From contig LR134495.1 of NCBI GenBank assembly GCA_900638155.1, positions 124,001 through 188,000 of the forward strand: a stretch of DNA of 64,000 bases, read 5' to 3'. Each line of letters begins with the position of its first letter. The first letter of the stretch is position 1. Made by a program: the position numbers and the translations under genes. The DNA comes from Mannheimia haemolytica. Its GTDB lineage: Bacteria > Pseudomonadota > Gammaproteobacteria > Enterobacterales > Pasteurellaceae. Shown in pieces: positions 8,903 to 20,709 of the stretch. The notes below the pieces were generated by a model. That model did no database searches. It saw nothing but the letters and a program-made list of their open reading frames with translations, and was not told where the DNA came from.

Positions 8903-9718
8903 CTAAATCCCATCACCACATAAACCTTGCTCATCTTCAAAGTATTGATTCATATCGAAAGCCGGTTTTTGTTCGGAGGATTTGCCAATAATGCGAGCCG
9001 GCACACCTGCTGCGGTGGCGTGATCAGGCACAGGTTGTAACACCACTGAATTTGCCCCGATTTTAGAATAGCGTCCGATTTCAATATTACCGAGAATTTT
9101 TGCACCGGCTCCAATCATCACGCCTTCACGGATTTTCGGGTGACGATCGCCATTTTCTTTACCTGTGCCGCCTAGTGTTACACCTTGTAAAATCGAAACA
9201 TCATTTTCGATTACAGAGGTTTCGCCCACCACAATTCCGGTGGCGTGGTCAAACATAATCCCACAACCGACTTTTGCTGCAGGGTGAATATCCACATCAA
9301 AGGCAACGGAAATTTCATTTTGTAAATAAACCGCTAATGCTTTTCTGCCTTGATTCCAAAGATAATGTGTCACCCGATAACTTTGGAGGGCGTGAAATCC
9401 CTTTAAGTACAGCAATGGCGTACTCCATTTATCCACCGCCGGATCTCGAGTTCTAACCGCATTAATGTCACAAGCTGCACTGGCGATAATTTGTGGGTCG
9501 GCTTGATAAGCCTCCTCGATGATCTCTTTTAATGCAATTGCCGGCATAATCGGGTTGGCTAATTTATTCGCCAAAATATAGCTTAACGCATCACCTAGAT
9601 GATGATGTTTTAAAATTGTGGCGTGGAAAAAGCTTGCTAACATAGGTTCACAATTCGCCAGCTCTTTGGCTTCATCTCGAATTGCTTGCCAAATCTGATT
9701 AATTTCACTCTGCTGCAT
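8903..9718 (-). CDS. cysE: Serine O-acetyltransferase CysE
   Basis: This 271-residue enzyme acetylates L-serine with acetyl-CoA, the first step of cysteine synthesis. An N-terminal helical domain (SEINQIWQAIRDEAKELANC) is followed by the left-handed beta-helix of hexapeptide repeats, with DIHPAAKVGCGIMFDHATGI and GGTGKENGDRHPKIREGVMI, as in CysE. The C-terminal tail that binds CysK and cysteine ends in EQGLCGDGI; the last Ile is the CysK-anchoring residue in the family. It lies 15 bp after gpsA in the conserved yibN-secB-gpsA-cysE order. Confidence 0.97.
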   Translation of the reverse strand: MQQSEINQIWQAIRDEAKELANCEPMLASFFHATILKHHHLGDALSYILANKLANPIMPAIALKEIIEEAYQADPQIIASAACDINAVRTRDPAVDKWSTPLLYLKGFHALQSYRVTHYLWNQGRKALAVYLQNEISVAFDVDIHPAAKVGCGIMFDHATGIVVGETSVIENDVSILQGVTLGGTGKENGDRHPKIREGVMIGAGAKILGNIEIGRYSKIGANSVVLQPVPDHATAAGVPARIIGKSSEQKPAFDMNQYFEDEQGLCGDGI

Positions 9719-9733
9719 TTTATTCTCCTTTCT

Positions 9734-10744
9734 TTATTCGCCTTTTCGTTCACGCCCCAACAAGGTTTTCACCACATCCGAAGCCTGTTTGCCACAAAAT
9801 AACATTTGGTAAATTTGTTCTACAATCGGCATTTCAACGCCCTGTGTTTGAGCGAGCAAATAGGCTTCTTTGGTATTATAAAATCCTTCTACCACTTGAC
9901 CGATTTCCGCAATCGCGACTTCTGCCGATTTTCCTTGCCCTAACGCCAAACCAAATCGGCGGTTTCGGGATTGGTTATCGGTACACGTCAGCACTAAATC
10001 ACCAAGCCCCGCCATTCCGGTAAAGGTTTTCGGATCTGCCCCGAGTGAAACACCTAAACGGCTAATCTCAGCCAGCCCTCGAGTAATCAAAGCAGTGCGA
10101 GCATTTGCCCCGAACCCCATTCCGTCTGAAATACCTGCACCAATCGCAATCACATTTTTAATAGCCCCACCGAGTTGCACGCCGATAATATCATTGTTGA
10201 GGTAAACTCGGAACGCTTTGGAACAGTGAATCCGTTGTTGCATTTGATCGGCGAAAACAGGATCGGTTGATGCAAGGGAAATGGCTGTCGGTAAGCCAGC
10301 TGCCAGTTCTTTGGCAAAAGTCGGACCGGAAAGCACCGCAAGCGGGTAAATTTCCCCCAAAATTTCCTTAGCTACCGTTTGCAACAAACGCCCGGTATCC
10401 CGCTCCAGCCCTTTGGTTGCCCACATTATACGGTGATCTTGGGACAAAAAAGGCTTGATTTGAGCCAATACTTCAGAGAATACATGACTTGGCACCACAA
10501 TCAGCAGATCTTTCGATTTTTGTACCGCTGTAGCAAGATCTGCGACAATTTCTAAGGCTTCTGGGAATACAATATCAGGCAGAAAATCTTGGTTCATTCG
10601 CTCTGATGCCAAAACGGCCATTTTGTCGGGATTATGCCCCCATAAATAGGTTTTGTGACCATTTCGAGAAAGGGCAATGGCTAAAGCTGTTCCATAAGAA
10701 CCTGCACCTAATACCGTGATTGGGGCAGAATAGATTTCACTCAT
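9734..10744 (-). CDS. gpsA: Glycerol-3-phosphate dehydrogenase [NAD(P)+] GpsA
   Basis: This 336-residue enzyme reduces dihydroxyacetone phosphate to sn-glycerol-3-phosphate for phospholipid synthesis. The N-terminal Rossmann motif is [12 protein letters not shown]. Catalytic and substrate motifs include [35 protein letters not shown] with the catalytic Lys, and [10 protein letters not shown] with SRNRRFG. The length matches the family. It is co-directional with secB and cysE. The secB terminator at 10807-10836 lies 63 bp upstream of its start, so it may have its own promoter there; none is obvious. Confidence 0.97.
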   Translation of the reverse strand: MSEIYSAPITVLGAGSYGTALAIALSRNGHKTYLWGHNPDKMAVLASERMNQDFLPDIVFPEALEIVADLATAVQKSKDLLIVVPSHVFSEVLAQIKPFLSQDHRIMWATKGLERDTGRLLQTVAKEILGEIYPLAVLSGPTFAKELAAGLPTAISLASTDPVFADQMQQRIHCSKAFRVYLNNDIIGVQLGGAIKNVIAIGAGISDGMGFGANARTALITRGLAEISRLGVSLGADPKTFTGMAGLGDLVLTCTDNQSRNRRFGLALGQGKSAEVAIAEIGQVVEGFYNTKEAYLLAQTQGVEMPIVEQIYQMLFCGKQASDVVKTLLGRERKGE

Positions 10745-10806
10745 ATTTCCTCTGTTCGGCTTATTTAGAAAATTGCAAAAAATAGTAGAAAAATAACCGC
10801 TTGTAA

Positions 10807-10836
10807 AAAAATAGGTATGCCTTGCATACCTATTTT
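10807..10836 (-). terminator. secB terminator
   Basis: AAAATAGGTATGC and GCATACCTATTTT form a near-perfect 13-bp stem with a 3-nt loop and continue into TTTTTT on the minus strand. It lies 14 bp past the secB stop and is followed by an uptake-signal core. Confidence 0.85.
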
Positions 10837-10849
10837 CTATCTAAAATGC

Positions 10850-11350
10850 TTAGTTCGCTAAAGCCGGCTCTTCTGCACTTTCTTCTTGGCGTTGGAGGTA
10901 ATCCATAAATAACGCATCAAAGTTCACCGGTGAAAGATTTAATGCCGGGAAAGTACCACGATTCACAAGACTTGAGATTAGCTCACGAGCATAAGGATAA
11001 AGCACATTCGGGCATTGTGAAGCTAGGCAGTGAGCAAGTTGAATGCCTTCTAAACCTTTAATAGTGAACACACCTGCTTGTTTTACTTCACAAATGAAAG
11101 CGACATCATTACTGTCTTCTAACGTAGTTTGCACCGTAATGTGTAAGGTAACTTCGTATAGATCTTCACCAATTTCTTTGGTTTCAGTATCTAACTCAAA
11201 GCCTAATTGTGGTTTCCACTCTTGTTGGAAAATAGTCGGTAAATTTGGTGCTTCAAATGAAACATCTTTTACATAAATGCGTTGAATTTGAAGCTCAAAA
11301 GGGGTTTGTGTAGCTTCTTCTGTTGATGCAACTTGATTTTCTTCTGACAT
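10850..11350 (-). CDS. secB: Protein-export chaperone SecB
   Basis: This 166-residue tetrameric chaperone holds precursor proteins unfolded and hands them to SecA. Family segments are [28 protein letters not shown], the ECEVKQAG-like [13 protein letters not shown], and [11 protein letters not shown] with [21 protein letters not shown]. The C-terminus is acidic. It is preceded by yibN (20 bp) and followed by gpsA and cysE, as in E. coli. Confidence 0.97.
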   Translation of the reverse strand: MSEENQVASTEEATQTPFELQIQRIYVKDVSFEAPNLPTIFQQEWKPQLGFELDTETKEIGEDLYEVTLHITVQTTLEDSNDVAFICEVKQAGVFTIKGLEGIQLAHCLASQCPNVLYPYARELISSLVNRGTFPALNLSPVNFDALFMDYLQRQEESAEEPALAN

Positions 11351-11370
11351 AAAATTTCCTTAATAATAGA

Positions 11371-11823
11371 TTATTTATGTTTTTTAATAGTTGGTAGGCT
11401 TGCTGCACGCCAGCCGCCAATCCCTTCTTTTAATACATAAACTCTGCTAAAGCCTTGTTTAGCAAGATCTGCCGCAACACCACCTGAAGTGAAGCCATTA
11501 GTATCTACTACAATTACCGGGCGAGCTTTGTATTTATCAATCTGATTGATTTTAGCTGCTTTAATGTCTGACGGTAACATGTGAATGCTATCAATAATAT
11601 GACCGGCACGGAACTCTTCATCAGAGCGCAAATCAATCACTACCGCATCTTCTTTATTGATTAGCTGTGTAGCTTGTGCGTTATCAACAATCTTATATTT
11701 TTGCGTTGCACTTTTATAAAAACTAAAAATCACCGCAATCAATAATGCGACCCAAGCAAAAACCATCAAGGTATGATTGGCAAAAAATTGCTCCAATTGT
11801 TGAGCAAAAGTCAGTTGTTCCAT
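11371..11823 (-). CDS. yibN: Rhodanese-like membrane-anchored protein YibN
   Basis: This 150-residue protein has one N-terminal membrane segment (about residues 18-36) and a cytoplasmic rhodanese-like domain (VVIDLRSDEEFRAGHI ... VYVLKEGIGGWRAA). It heads the yibN-secB-gpsA-cysE cluster, which fixes the identification. The active-site loop reads VVDTNGFTSGG with Asp107 where active rhodaneses have cysteine, and the protein has no cysteine at all. Sulfur transfer is therefore unlikely and the domain is probably structural or regulatory. Its true function is unknown. Confidence 0.88.
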   Translation of the reverse strand: MEQLTFAQQLEQFFANHTLMVFAWVALLIAVIFSFYKSATQKYKIVDNAQATQLINKEDAVVIDLRSDEEFRAGHIIDSIHMLPSDIKAAKINQIDKYKARPVIVVDTNGFTSGGVAADLAKQGFSRVYVLKEGIGGWRAASLPTIKKHK

Positions 11824-11891
11824 AATTCAATTTCCTTAAAATTAAAAATAAGCGATCTTTTTATGCAAATTTAACCGCTTGTAAAAGTAAT

Positions 11892-11915
11892 AAAAGGTGA
11901 GCATTAGCCCACCTT
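11892..11915 (-). terminator. tig terminator
   Basis: AAGGTGGGC and GCTCACCTT (one G-T pair) form a stem with a TAAT loop 10 bp past the tig stop, followed by TTTATTAC on the minus strand. Confidence 0.8.
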
Positions 11916-11924
11916 ATAAGGAAA

Positions 11925-13223
11925 TTATTGAGCTTGTTGTGACATTACTTCGTCAAATGACATTGTTTTTTCAGTCACTTTTGCTTTCGCTAATACCGCA
12001 TCAACCGCTTGCTCTTCTAATACCACATTGCGGATATTTTCAGTTAATTGACGGTTTTTCGCATAGTGAGCAACCACTTCAGCCGGTTGTTCGTAAGCAG
12101 AAGCGATATCTGCGATCATATCTTCAACACGTTTTTCATCTACTTTTAATTCATTAGAACCGATGATTGACGATAATAATAAACCTACTTGAACACGGCG
12201 TTTAGCTTCTGCTTCAAATAATTCAGCCGGTAATTGAGCAGCCATTTCAGGCTTACCACCAAAACGTTGCACCGCTTGTTGGCGTAACACGTTGATTTCT
12301 TCTTCAACCGCAGCAGCCGGTACTTCAACATCATTTTGAGCAATTAAGCCGTTGATTACTTGAGTTTTCACGCGTGAAGTTACCGCATTTTTAAGCTCAC
12401 GTTGCATATTTTTCTTGATTTCTGCACGTAATTCTTCCACTGATTTTGCATTACCGAATTTTTTCACAAACTCTTCTGTTAATTCAGGTAATACCATCTC
12501 TTCTACTTTTTTCAAGGTAATTGCAAATTTAGCTGCTTTACCTTTTAAGTTTTCAGCGTGGTATTCTTCCGGGAAAGTTACATCAATGTCGAATTGCTCA
12601 CCCGCTTTACGACCTACGATTCCGTCTTCGAAGCCTGGGATCATACGACCTTGACCCATAAATAATACGAAGTCTGATGCTTTACCGCCTTCAAATTCTT
12701 CGCCATCTACTGAACCAACGAAATCAATGGTTACACGAGATTCGGCTTTTGCAGCCTCTTGGCTTTCTGCCCAAGTCGCTTGTTGTTTGCGTAATACATC
12801 TACCATTTTGTCTAAATCAGCGTCTGCGATTTCAACAACCGGTTTTTCTACTTCGATATTCTCTAAACCTTTTAATTCCACTTCTGGGAAAACTTCAAAT
12901 TCTGCAGTAAAGCTGAAATCTTGACCTGGCTGGTAGTTGTTTGGCGTGAAAGTAGGGCGACCTGCCAAGTTAATTTTTTCAGCAATAACTGCTTCAAAGA
13001 ATGCACGTTGCATTTCATCAAATAACACATCTTGACGAGCTGCAATACCAAAACGTTGCTCGATAATTGAGTGTGGCACTTTACCTTTACGGAAGCCATC
13101 TACACGAGCATTTTTCGCATAGCCTTTTAATTGTTCTTTGTATGCTGCTTCGATTTTATCAGCTGGTACGTTAATAGTAACACGGCGTTTTAAGCCTTCT
13201 AATGTTTCAATTGAAAATGACAT
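11925..13223 (-). CDS. tig: Trigger factor, ribosome-bound chaperone and prolyl isomerase
   Basis: This is a 432-residue protein. The ribosome-binding tail domain has the signature [17 protein letters not shown] at about residues 44-60. The FKBP-type isomerase domain spans about residues 150-245 ([36 protein letters not shown]), followed by the C-terminal helical arms. The start at 13223 has a GAGG site and the classic [18 protein letters not shown]-terminus; the 13 extra upstream codons are not needed. The 220-bp upstream region holds an uptake signal and TTGACA (13359-13364, minus) that could be a -35, with only a weak -10 after it. Confidence 0.97.
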   Translation of the reverse strand: MSFSIETLEGLKRRVTINVPADKIEAAYKEQLKGYAKNARVDGFRKGKVPHSIIEQRFGIAARQDVLFDEMQRAFFEAVIAEKINLAGRPTFTPNNYQPGQDFSFTAEFEVFPEVELKGLENIEVEKPVVEIADADLDKMVDVLRKQQATWAESQEAAKAESRVTIDFVGSVDGEEFEGGKASDFVLFMGQGRMIPGFEDGIVGRKAGEQFDIDVTFPEEYHAENLKGKAAKFAITLKKVEEMVLPELTEEFVKKFGNAKSVEELRAEIKKNMQRELKNAVTSRVKTQVINGLIAQNDVEVPAAAVEEEINVLRQQAVQRFGGKPEMAAQLPAELFEAEAKRRVQVGLLLSSIIGSNELKVDEKRVEDMIADIASAYEQPAEVVAHYAKNRQLTENIRNVVLEEQAVDAVLAKAKVTEKTMSFDEVMSQQAQ

Positions 13224-13444
13224 TCTTAAACCTCGGTTTAGGGATATAAAAAAGATATACAAATAGACGGTTATTGTAGCGTTCTATCAAGAAACTGTCG
13301 AGAAGAAACTCATTCGCAAATAAACAGTTTTGTAAAAAATCCCTAAAATCTGACAGTTTGTCAATGGGCTTGCCTACAAGCGGTCTTTTTTCACCGATTT
13401 TTTGCAAATGAAATGATATGGCTAGCTTAATCGGCATAAAAGCA

Positions 13445-13474
13445 AAAGAGGCATACCTTTCGATATGCCTCTTT
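13445..13474 (-). terminator. tuf (str operon) terminator
   Basis: AAAGAGGCATA and TATGCCTCTTT form an 11-bp stem with an 8-nt loop, followed by TGCTTTTA on the minus strand, about 40 bp past the tuf stop codon. Confidence 0.85.
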
Positions 13475-13511
13475 CTTTGTGTTTAGCTTTTCGCTTATCA
13501 AACAATCTTAA

Positions 13512-14708
<1,197 letters not shown>

Positions 14709-14710
14709 CT

Positions 14711-14743
14711 AAAAAATGAGCCATAGCCCTATTGCTATGGCTC
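14711..14743 (-). terminator. Intrinsic terminator between fusA and tuf
   Basis: GAGCCATAGC and GCTATGGCTC form a perfect 10-bp stem with a 6-nt loop, followed by ATTTTTT on the minus strand. The tuf ribosome binding site begins about 3 bp after the T-run. There is no room for a promoter between, so tuf must be reached by readthrough or by RNA processing. Confidence 0.85.
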
Positions 14744-14755
14744 AGGTTAAACAAA

Positions 14756-16858
14756 TTATTTTCTACGAGCTTCAATAATTGCATCAGCAACGTTTTTCGG
14801 TGCTTCAGCATATTTTAAAGGTTCCATAGAGTATGATGCACGACCTTGAGTTTGTGAACGTAAGTCTGTTGCATAACCAAACATTTCTGAAAGTGGAACT
14901 TCAGCATTGATCTTAACAACGAACTCGTTCGCTTCTTGACCGTTAACCATTGCACGACGACGGCTTAAGTCACCGATTACATCACCCACGTAATCCGGTG
15001 GAGTTTCAACTTCCACTTTCATGATTGGCTCAAGTAATACCGGGCTTGCTTTTGCGAACGCCGCTTTAAATGCTAATGATGCAGCAAGTTTAAACGCAAG
15101 TTCAGATGAGTCAACATCGTGGTATGAACCGAAGTGTAAACGCACACCTAAATCTACTACCGGGTAACCTGCTAACGGACCAGATTTAAGCTGTTCTTGG
15201 ATACCTTTATCAACCGCAGGAATGTATTCACCAGGGATTACACCACCTTTGATTTCGTTCACGAACTCGTAGCCTGGACCTTCAGCATCTAATGGGTATA
15301 AGTCGATAACAACGTGACCGTACTGACCGCGACCACCAGATTGTTTTGCGTGTTTACCTTCAACATCGTTAACACGAGTGCGGATAGTTTCACGGTAAGA
15401 TACTTGTGGTTTACCGATGTTTGCTTCCACTTTGAACTCACGTTTCATACGGTCAACGATGATGTCTAAGTGTAACTCACCCATACCTGAAATGATCGTT
15501 TCGCCAGATTCTTCATCGGTGTGAACACGGAATGAAGGGTCTTCTTGTGCTAAACGACCTAAAGCTAAGCCCATTTTTTCTTGGTCAGCTTTGGTTTTTG
15601 GTTCAACCGCAACAGAGATTACCGGCTCAGGGAATTCCATACGCTCAAGAATGATTGGTGCATCGATTGCACATAATGTGTCACCTGTACCAACATCTTT
15701 TAAACCGATTGCTGCAGCGATATCACCCGCACGAACTTCTTTGATCTCTTCACGTTTGTTTGCGTGCATCTGTACGATACGACCAAAACGTTCACGTTTT
15801 TGTTTTACTGAGTTGTAAACTGTATCACCAGAGTTAATTACACCAGAGTAAACACGGAAGAAGGTTAAGTTACCTACGAATGGGTCTGTTGCAATTTTGA
15901 ATGCTAATGAAGCAAATGGCTCATCGTCGCTTGCGTGACGCTCGCCTTCAGTTTCATCTTCATTGATACCTTTAATTGCAGGAATATCAGTTGGTGCCGG
16001 TAAGTAATCAATTACCGCATCAAGCATTGCTTGTACACCTTTGTTTTTGAATGCAGAACCACAGCATACAGGGATTACTTCACCTGCTAATACGCGTTGA
16101 CGTAACGCTGCTTTGATTTCATCTTCAGTTAATTCTTCACCAGAGAAGAATTTTTCCATTAATTCTTCAGACGCTTCAGCTGCTGCTTCAACAAGCATTG
16201 CACGGTGTTCTTCACAAGCATCAAGCATCTCTGCAGGAATATCTTCGTAAGTGAAGGTCATACCTTGGTCAGCTTCATTCCAGTTGATTGCTTTCATTTT
16301 GATTAAATCAACAACACCTTTGAAACTGTCTTCTGCACCGATTGGAAGTTGTAATGCAACTGAGTTACCACCTAAACGGGTTTTGATTTGCTCAACAACA
16401 CGTAGGAAGTTTGCACCTGTACGGTCCATTTTGTTTACGAACGCAATACGTGGTACTTTATATTTGTTAGCTTGGCGCCATACAGTTTCAGATTGTGGTT
16501 GAACACCACCTACTGCACAGTAAACCATTACCGCACCATCAAGTACACGCATTGAACGTTCTACTTCGATAGTAAAGTCAACGTGTCCCGGAGTATCGAT
16601 AACGTTGATACGGTGTTGTGGATATTGTTGTGACATACCAGACCAGAATGCTGTTGTTGCAGCAGATGTGATCGTGATACCACGCTCTTGTTCTTGTTCC
16701 ATCCAGTCCATTGTTGCAGCACCATCGTGAACTTCACCGATTTTGTGACTTACGCCTGTATAGAACAAGATACGCTCTGTAGTAGTTGTTTTACCCGCAT
16801 CGATGTGCGCACTGATACCGATGTTACGGTAAAGTGAAATAGGGGTTGTACGAGCCAT
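14756..16858 (-). CDS. fusA: Elongation factor G
   Basis: This 700-residue translocase GTPase moves tRNA and mRNA through the ribosome and, with RRF, recycles ribosomes. Motifs are [15 protein letters not shown], the EF-G stretch [30 protein letters not shown], and [10 protein letters not shown]. Domain IV contains [12 protein letters not shown], and the C-terminus is [19 protein letters not shown]. The length agrees with E. coli EF-G (704). It is third gene of the str operon, with a 101-bp gap from rpsG that holds a hairpin. Confidence 0.99.
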   Translation of the reverse strand: MARTTPISLYRNIGISAHIDAGKTTTTERILFYTGVSHKIGEVHDGAATMDWMEQEQERGITITSAATTAFWSGMSQQYPQHRINVIDTPGHVDFTIEVERSMRVLDGAVMVYCAVGGVQPQSETVWRQANKYKVPRIAFVNKMDRTGANFLRVVEQIKTRLGGNSVALQLPIGAEDSFKGVVDLIKMKAINWNEADQGMTFTYEDIPAEMLDACEEHRAMLVEAAAEASEELMEKFFSGEELTEDEIKAALRQRVLAGEVIPVCCGSAFKNKGVQAMLDAVIDYLPAPTDIPAIKGINEDETEGERHASDDEPFASLAFKIATDPFVGNLTFFRVYSGVINSGDTVYNSVKQKRERFGRIVQMHANKREEIKEVRAGDIAAAIGLKDVGTGDTLCAIDAPIILERMEFPEPVISVAVEPKTKADQEKMGLALGRLAQEDPSFRVHTDEESGETIISGMGELHLDIIVDRMKREFKVEANIGKPQVSYRETIRTRVNDVEGKHAKQSGGRGQYGHVVIDLYPLDAEGPGYEFVNEIKGGVIPGEYIPAVDKGIQEQLKSGPLAGYPVVDLGVRLHFGSYHDVDSSELAFKLAASLAFKAAFAKASPVLLEPIMKVEVETPPDYVGDVIGDLSRRRAMVNGQEANEFVVKINAEVPLSEMFGYATDLRSQTQGRASYSMEPLKYAEAPKNVADAIIEARRK

Positions 16859-16908
16859 TTTTATTTATTACCTTGTTTGGGGTTTAAATTAAAATTCTTA
16901 ATAAGGGT

Positions 16909-16939
16909 AAGGCTTCACCGCAAACTGAGATGAAGCCTT
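16909..16939 (-). promoter_or_regulatory. Stem-loop between rpsG and fusA
   Basis: AAGGCTTCA and TGAAGCCTT form a perfect 9-bp stem around a 13-nt loop, with no T-run after it. It is more likely an mRNA processing or stability element than a terminator. Confidence 0.5.
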
Positions 16940-16959
16940 CTATAAGCTTACTTAAACGA

Positions 16960-18032
<1,073 letters not shown>

Positions 18033-18055
18033 GCACAGTAAGAGAACAACAATGA

Positions 18056-19015
18056 TCATTTGTTAATCAATGGAAGTAATTTTTCTAGCACTTGTGAAGA
18101 GGTAATATTTTCCATTTTATCCGCTTTTAGATAAAACTGATTTTGCCCGTAAGCCCCTATTAATTGAGGATCGGTTGCTCCGTATAAAATCACATTTGGC
18201 TTATCTAACGCAGCCGCCAAATGGCTCAAGCCGGTATCCACCGATACCACTGCCGCTGCTCCCGCAAGTTGAGTAGCAATATCGGTTAAGCTCATTTTTG
18301 GTAATACCTTAGCATTATTCGCCACACTCGCTAAACGCTTAGCCCGTTCTTTTTCGGCTTGGTTTCCCCAAGGCAATCTGACTTCCAAATTGAGTTTACT
18401 TAACGCTTGAATCAGCTCAGCCCAATAGGCTTCTTTCCAATGTTTATCCTCTCGGGTTGTGGCATGAATCAGCATAATGTAAGCGGTCGTTTTTGTCGCA
18501 TTTTTTGCAAAATGTTGTGCAATGCGGTAATCGCCTTTCTCTTCAGGTAAAGCATAACCCAATGATTTTGCACATAATTTCCTGATACGTTCTACAGCGT
18601 GTTGTTGGTAAGGGATATCAAACTTTTCATCGTAAAATAGACTACTTAGGCCTTCACGAGCAGAGCTTTTATCATAACCTAACTTTTTGCCATTTGCTTG
18701 GCGAGTTACTAACACCGCACTTTTAATCAGCCCTTGAGCATCAATTACCGCATCATACTGCTCACTTTTTAGCTGTTTTAAAAACTGCTGCCATTCTACC
18801 CAAGTCTGTCTTTGGCAAAGGTTTTTCCGCCAGCGGCGAATAGCCACCGGAATTACTTTATTTACCGCTGAATGCCATGCAGGAATTTCGGTAAAATTCT
18901 CCTCCACCACCCAATCTACTTTTAAATCGGGAATAGCATTTTGCATATCGGTTATGGCTGGAAGCGTATGTAATACATCTCCCATTGATGAGGTTTTAAC
19001 GATTAAAATTTTCAT
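18056..19015 (-). CDS. waaC: LPS heptosyltransferase I
   Basis: This 319-residue family-9 glycosyltransferase adds the first L,D-heptose to Kdo in the LPS inner core. It begins MKILIVKTSSMGDVLHTLPA, has the WVVEENFTEIPAWHS segment typical of WaaC, then IDAQGLIKSA, and GAAAVVSVDTGLSHLAAAL in the ADP-heptose-binding C-terminal domain. It acts on the inner face of the cytoplasmic membrane. It follows waaF on the same strand with 67 bp between, where an inverted pair of uptake signals lies. Confidence 0.94.
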   Translation of the reverse strand: MKILIVKTSSMGDVLHTLPAITDMQNAIPDLKVDWVVEENFTEIPAWHSAVNKVIPVAIRRWRKNLCQRQTWVEWQQFLKQLKSEQYDAVIDAQGLIKSAVLVTRQANGKKLGYDKSSAREGLSSLFYDEKFDIPYQQHAVERIRKLCAKSLGYALPEEKGDYRIAQHFAKNATKTTAYIMLIHATTREDKHWKEAYWAELIQALSKLNLEVRLPWGNQAEKERAKRLASVANNAKVLPKMSLTDIATQLAGAAAVVSVDTGLSHLAAALDKPNVILYGATDPQLIGAYGQNQFYLKADKMENITSSQVLEKLLPLINK

Positions 19016-19027
19016 CTTTTATAAACA

Positions 19028-19076
19028 AACAAGCGGTCTTTTTTTGCAAAAAATTGGCAAAATTCAACCGCTTGTT
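19028..19076 (-). repeat. Inverted pair of DNA uptake signals, possible waaF terminator
   Basis: ACAAGCGGTC at 19029 and AACCGCTTGTT at 19066 face each other around TTTGCAAA-like tails and can pair as a 10-bp stem. It lies directly past the waaF stop; GTTTGTTTAT follows on the minus strand. Confidence 0.65.
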
Positions 19077-19082
19077 ATCCAT

Positions 19083-20120
19083 TTAAACTAACAGTTCAGC
19101 TAATTTGTCCATCACCATTTCAGGCTGAATATCAATTAAACTTTGGTGATAGCCCTCTGCCCCTTCGCCTTTGCGGATTTTAATCAAACCGCCTTCAATT
19201 AAGCGAATGATCTCGGCATTTTGGGATAACGGCGGCGTATATTGTGGGCTGGTCGGTCCATATAAGGCGACCAGCGGTTTATTTAGTGCTGCGGCAATGT
19301 GCATTAAGCCGGAGTCATTGCTCACGACTGCATTACAATCTGCAATCAAATCTACCGCTTGGTTTAAATCGGTTTGCCCGGCTAAATTCAGGCAATAGCG
19401 TTGTAAATTTTCAGGTAATGCCAAGCGAATTTGCTCACCGGCGGCTTCATCTTTTTTCGAGCCAAATAACCGTACCGAATAACCTTGCTCAATCAACATT
19501 TTTGCCAATGTTGCATAATGATAATGCGGCCAACGTTTTGCCGGTCCAAATTCAGCCCCCGGACAAAAGCCGATGGCAGGACGGTTTTCCGCATAAGCCA
19601 ACTGTTTTTCAAATTTCGCTTTGGTCTGCTCAATTTGTTCGCTATCAGTTGTGAGGTATGGATAAGCAATCGGCAACTGTTGTGCGGTTGGAACAGTAGC
19701 CTTTTCAAACGCCAAGGCTACATAGCGTTGCGCCATCATTGGGTAGTCGTTTTTATTACTGCGAAGATCATTTAAGAAAAAATATCTACTTTCCCCTTTC
19801 CAACCACGACGTCTCGCAATTTTCGCAAACAGTGGAATAAAGGCAGACTTTAATGAATTAGGCAATACAATCGCCATATCATATTGATTTCTCAGGGATT
19901 TTCCGAGTCGGTAGCGTTCACACACACGAAATGAACCGTGTCCAATCGGCATTGAAATCGCATTACGCACCTCAGGCATACGGGCTAAAAGCGGACGACA
20001 CCAATCTGGTGCCATTACATCAATTTGGCAATTCGGATACTGTATTTTAAGCTGTTGATAAAGTGCGTGCGACATCATCATATCGCCCACCCAAGACGGT
20101 CCTATAACTAAAATATTCAT
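19083..20120 (-). CDS. waaF: LPS heptosyltransferase II
   Basis: This 345-residue family-9 glycosyltransferase adds the second heptose of the inner core. It begins MNILVIGPSWVGDMMMSHAL, a WaaF-type N-terminus, followed by VLPNSLKSAFIPLFA and RYVALAFE, then GFCPGAEFGPAKRWPHYHYA and the sugar-nucleotide motif DCNAVVSNDSGLMHIAAAL. It shares its fold and these motifs with waaC downstream. The two genes probably form an LPS core unit. Confidence 0.94.
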   Translation of the reverse strand: MNILVIGPSWVGDMMMSHALYQQLKIQYPNCQIDVMAPDWCRPLLARMPEVRNAISMPIGHGSFRVCERYRLGKSLRNQYDMAIVLPNSLKSAFIPLFAKIARRRGWKGESRYFFLNDLRSNKNDYPMMAQRYVALAFEKATVPTAQQLPIAYPYLTTDSEQIEQTKAKFEKQLAYAENRPAIGFCPGAEFGPAKRWPHYHYATLAKMLIEQGYSVRLFGSKKDEAAGEQIRLALPENLQRYCLNLAGQTDLNQAVDLIADCNAVVSNDSGLMHIAAALNKPLVALYGPTSPQYTPPLSQNAEIIRLIEGGLIKIRKGEGAEGYHQSLIDIQPEMVMDKLAELLV

Positions 20121-20144
20121 TTACAAAATTCTCTTAAAAATTTA

Positions 20145-20223
20145 TTCACAATCCTTGTAAGGATTGTTCACAGCTTCGCTGCCGTTGGCAAAGCCAACGT
20201 TCAAAAAGCGATGCTTTTGTGTC
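20145..20223 (+). repeat. Hairpin-rich intergenic repeat, copy 3
   Basis: This copy is on the strand opposite to the neighbouring genes waaF and the MliC-like lipoprotein gene. It holds AATCCTTGTAAGGATT, then CAGCTTCGCTG, the hairpin GTTGGC-AAA-GCCAAC and AAAAGC-GAT-GCTTTT, ending in TGTGT next to an uptake-signal-like CCGCTTGTT. Its hairpins keep pairing although the bases differ from copies 1 and 2. Confidence 0.75.
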
Positions 20224-20229
20224 CGCTTG

Positions 20230-20646
20230 TTACTGCTTTATACAATTTGCCGCTAACGTTTTTTTAGTGTTGTTATACAAAAATGCTTTACCACTACGGG
20301 TTTCATGCCAAGTCCAACGGATATTAGTGTATTTTTTACCATCTCTCGTTACAGAAGGTGAAAGCTGATGCGTTGTCCCTTGATAACTCACTGTGACTAT
20401 TTCCTTTTTTAACGCTTTTTTTGTTCGTCCCTGGCGTTCAACTTCAACCTTCTTATCATTCTCACAACGATATAAACTCACTTTAGGTGCTTGCGCTATC
20501 AGTTTAGTCACTTTCTTTACTGGCTCTTTTTCCTTTTGTACTTGATGAATTTGCTCAACAGGGGTAACCACTGTACTACAAGCAACTAACATCGCTGAGC
20601 TTAGCGTTAAGTAGATAAGTTTGTAAGAGGGGCAAAATAAATTCAT
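20230..20646 (-). CDS. MliC-like lipoprotein, candidate OapB
   Basis: This 138-residue lipoprotein has a signal peptide with the lipobox MLVACS. The mature part has a lysine-rich linker and then a domain of about 80 residues with VSLYRCENDKKVEV, YQGTTHQLSPSVTRDGKKYT, a Trp and a final Cys (AANCIKQ). This pattern (YRC near the start, Tyr/Trp in the middle, Cys at the end) matches MliC/PliC inhibitors of c-type lysozyme. It follows oapA on the same strand, the position of oapB in Haemophilus. Either name could apply; inhibition of host lysozyme is an inference from the fold. Confidence 0.7.
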   Translation of the reverse strand: MNLFCPSYKLIYLTLSSAMLVACSTVVTPVEQIHQVQKEKEPVKKVTKLIAQAPKVSLYRCENDKKVEVERQGRTKKALKKEIVTVSYQGTTHQLSPSVTRDGKKYTNIRWTWHETRSGKAFLYNNTKKTLAANCIKQ

Positions 20647-20666
20647 CCTTTATCTCCTTTTTAAAT

Positions 20667-20698
20667 AAAAGAGCAACGTTTGTAGCGTTGCTCTTTTT
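20667..20698 (-). terminator. oapA terminator, abutting the next gene's ribosome site
   Basis: GAGCAACG and CGTTGCTC pair around a 7-nt loop, extended by A/T pairs, with TTTTATTT on the minus strand. The AAGGAGAT site of the downstream lipoprotein gene begins about 10 bp later. Confidence 0.85.
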
Positions 20699-20709
20699 CT
20701 TCATTTTAT

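Noticed and set aside
13359..13364. tig promoter from the TTGACA hexamer
   Set aside because: The -35 is perfect, but the best -10 at proper spacing (GATTTT) is poor, so it was mentioned under tig and not listed as a promoter.
16909..16939. Intrinsic terminator between rpsG and fusA
   Set aside because: The stem is perfect but no T-run follows on the transcribed strand, so it was kept only as a stem-loop.
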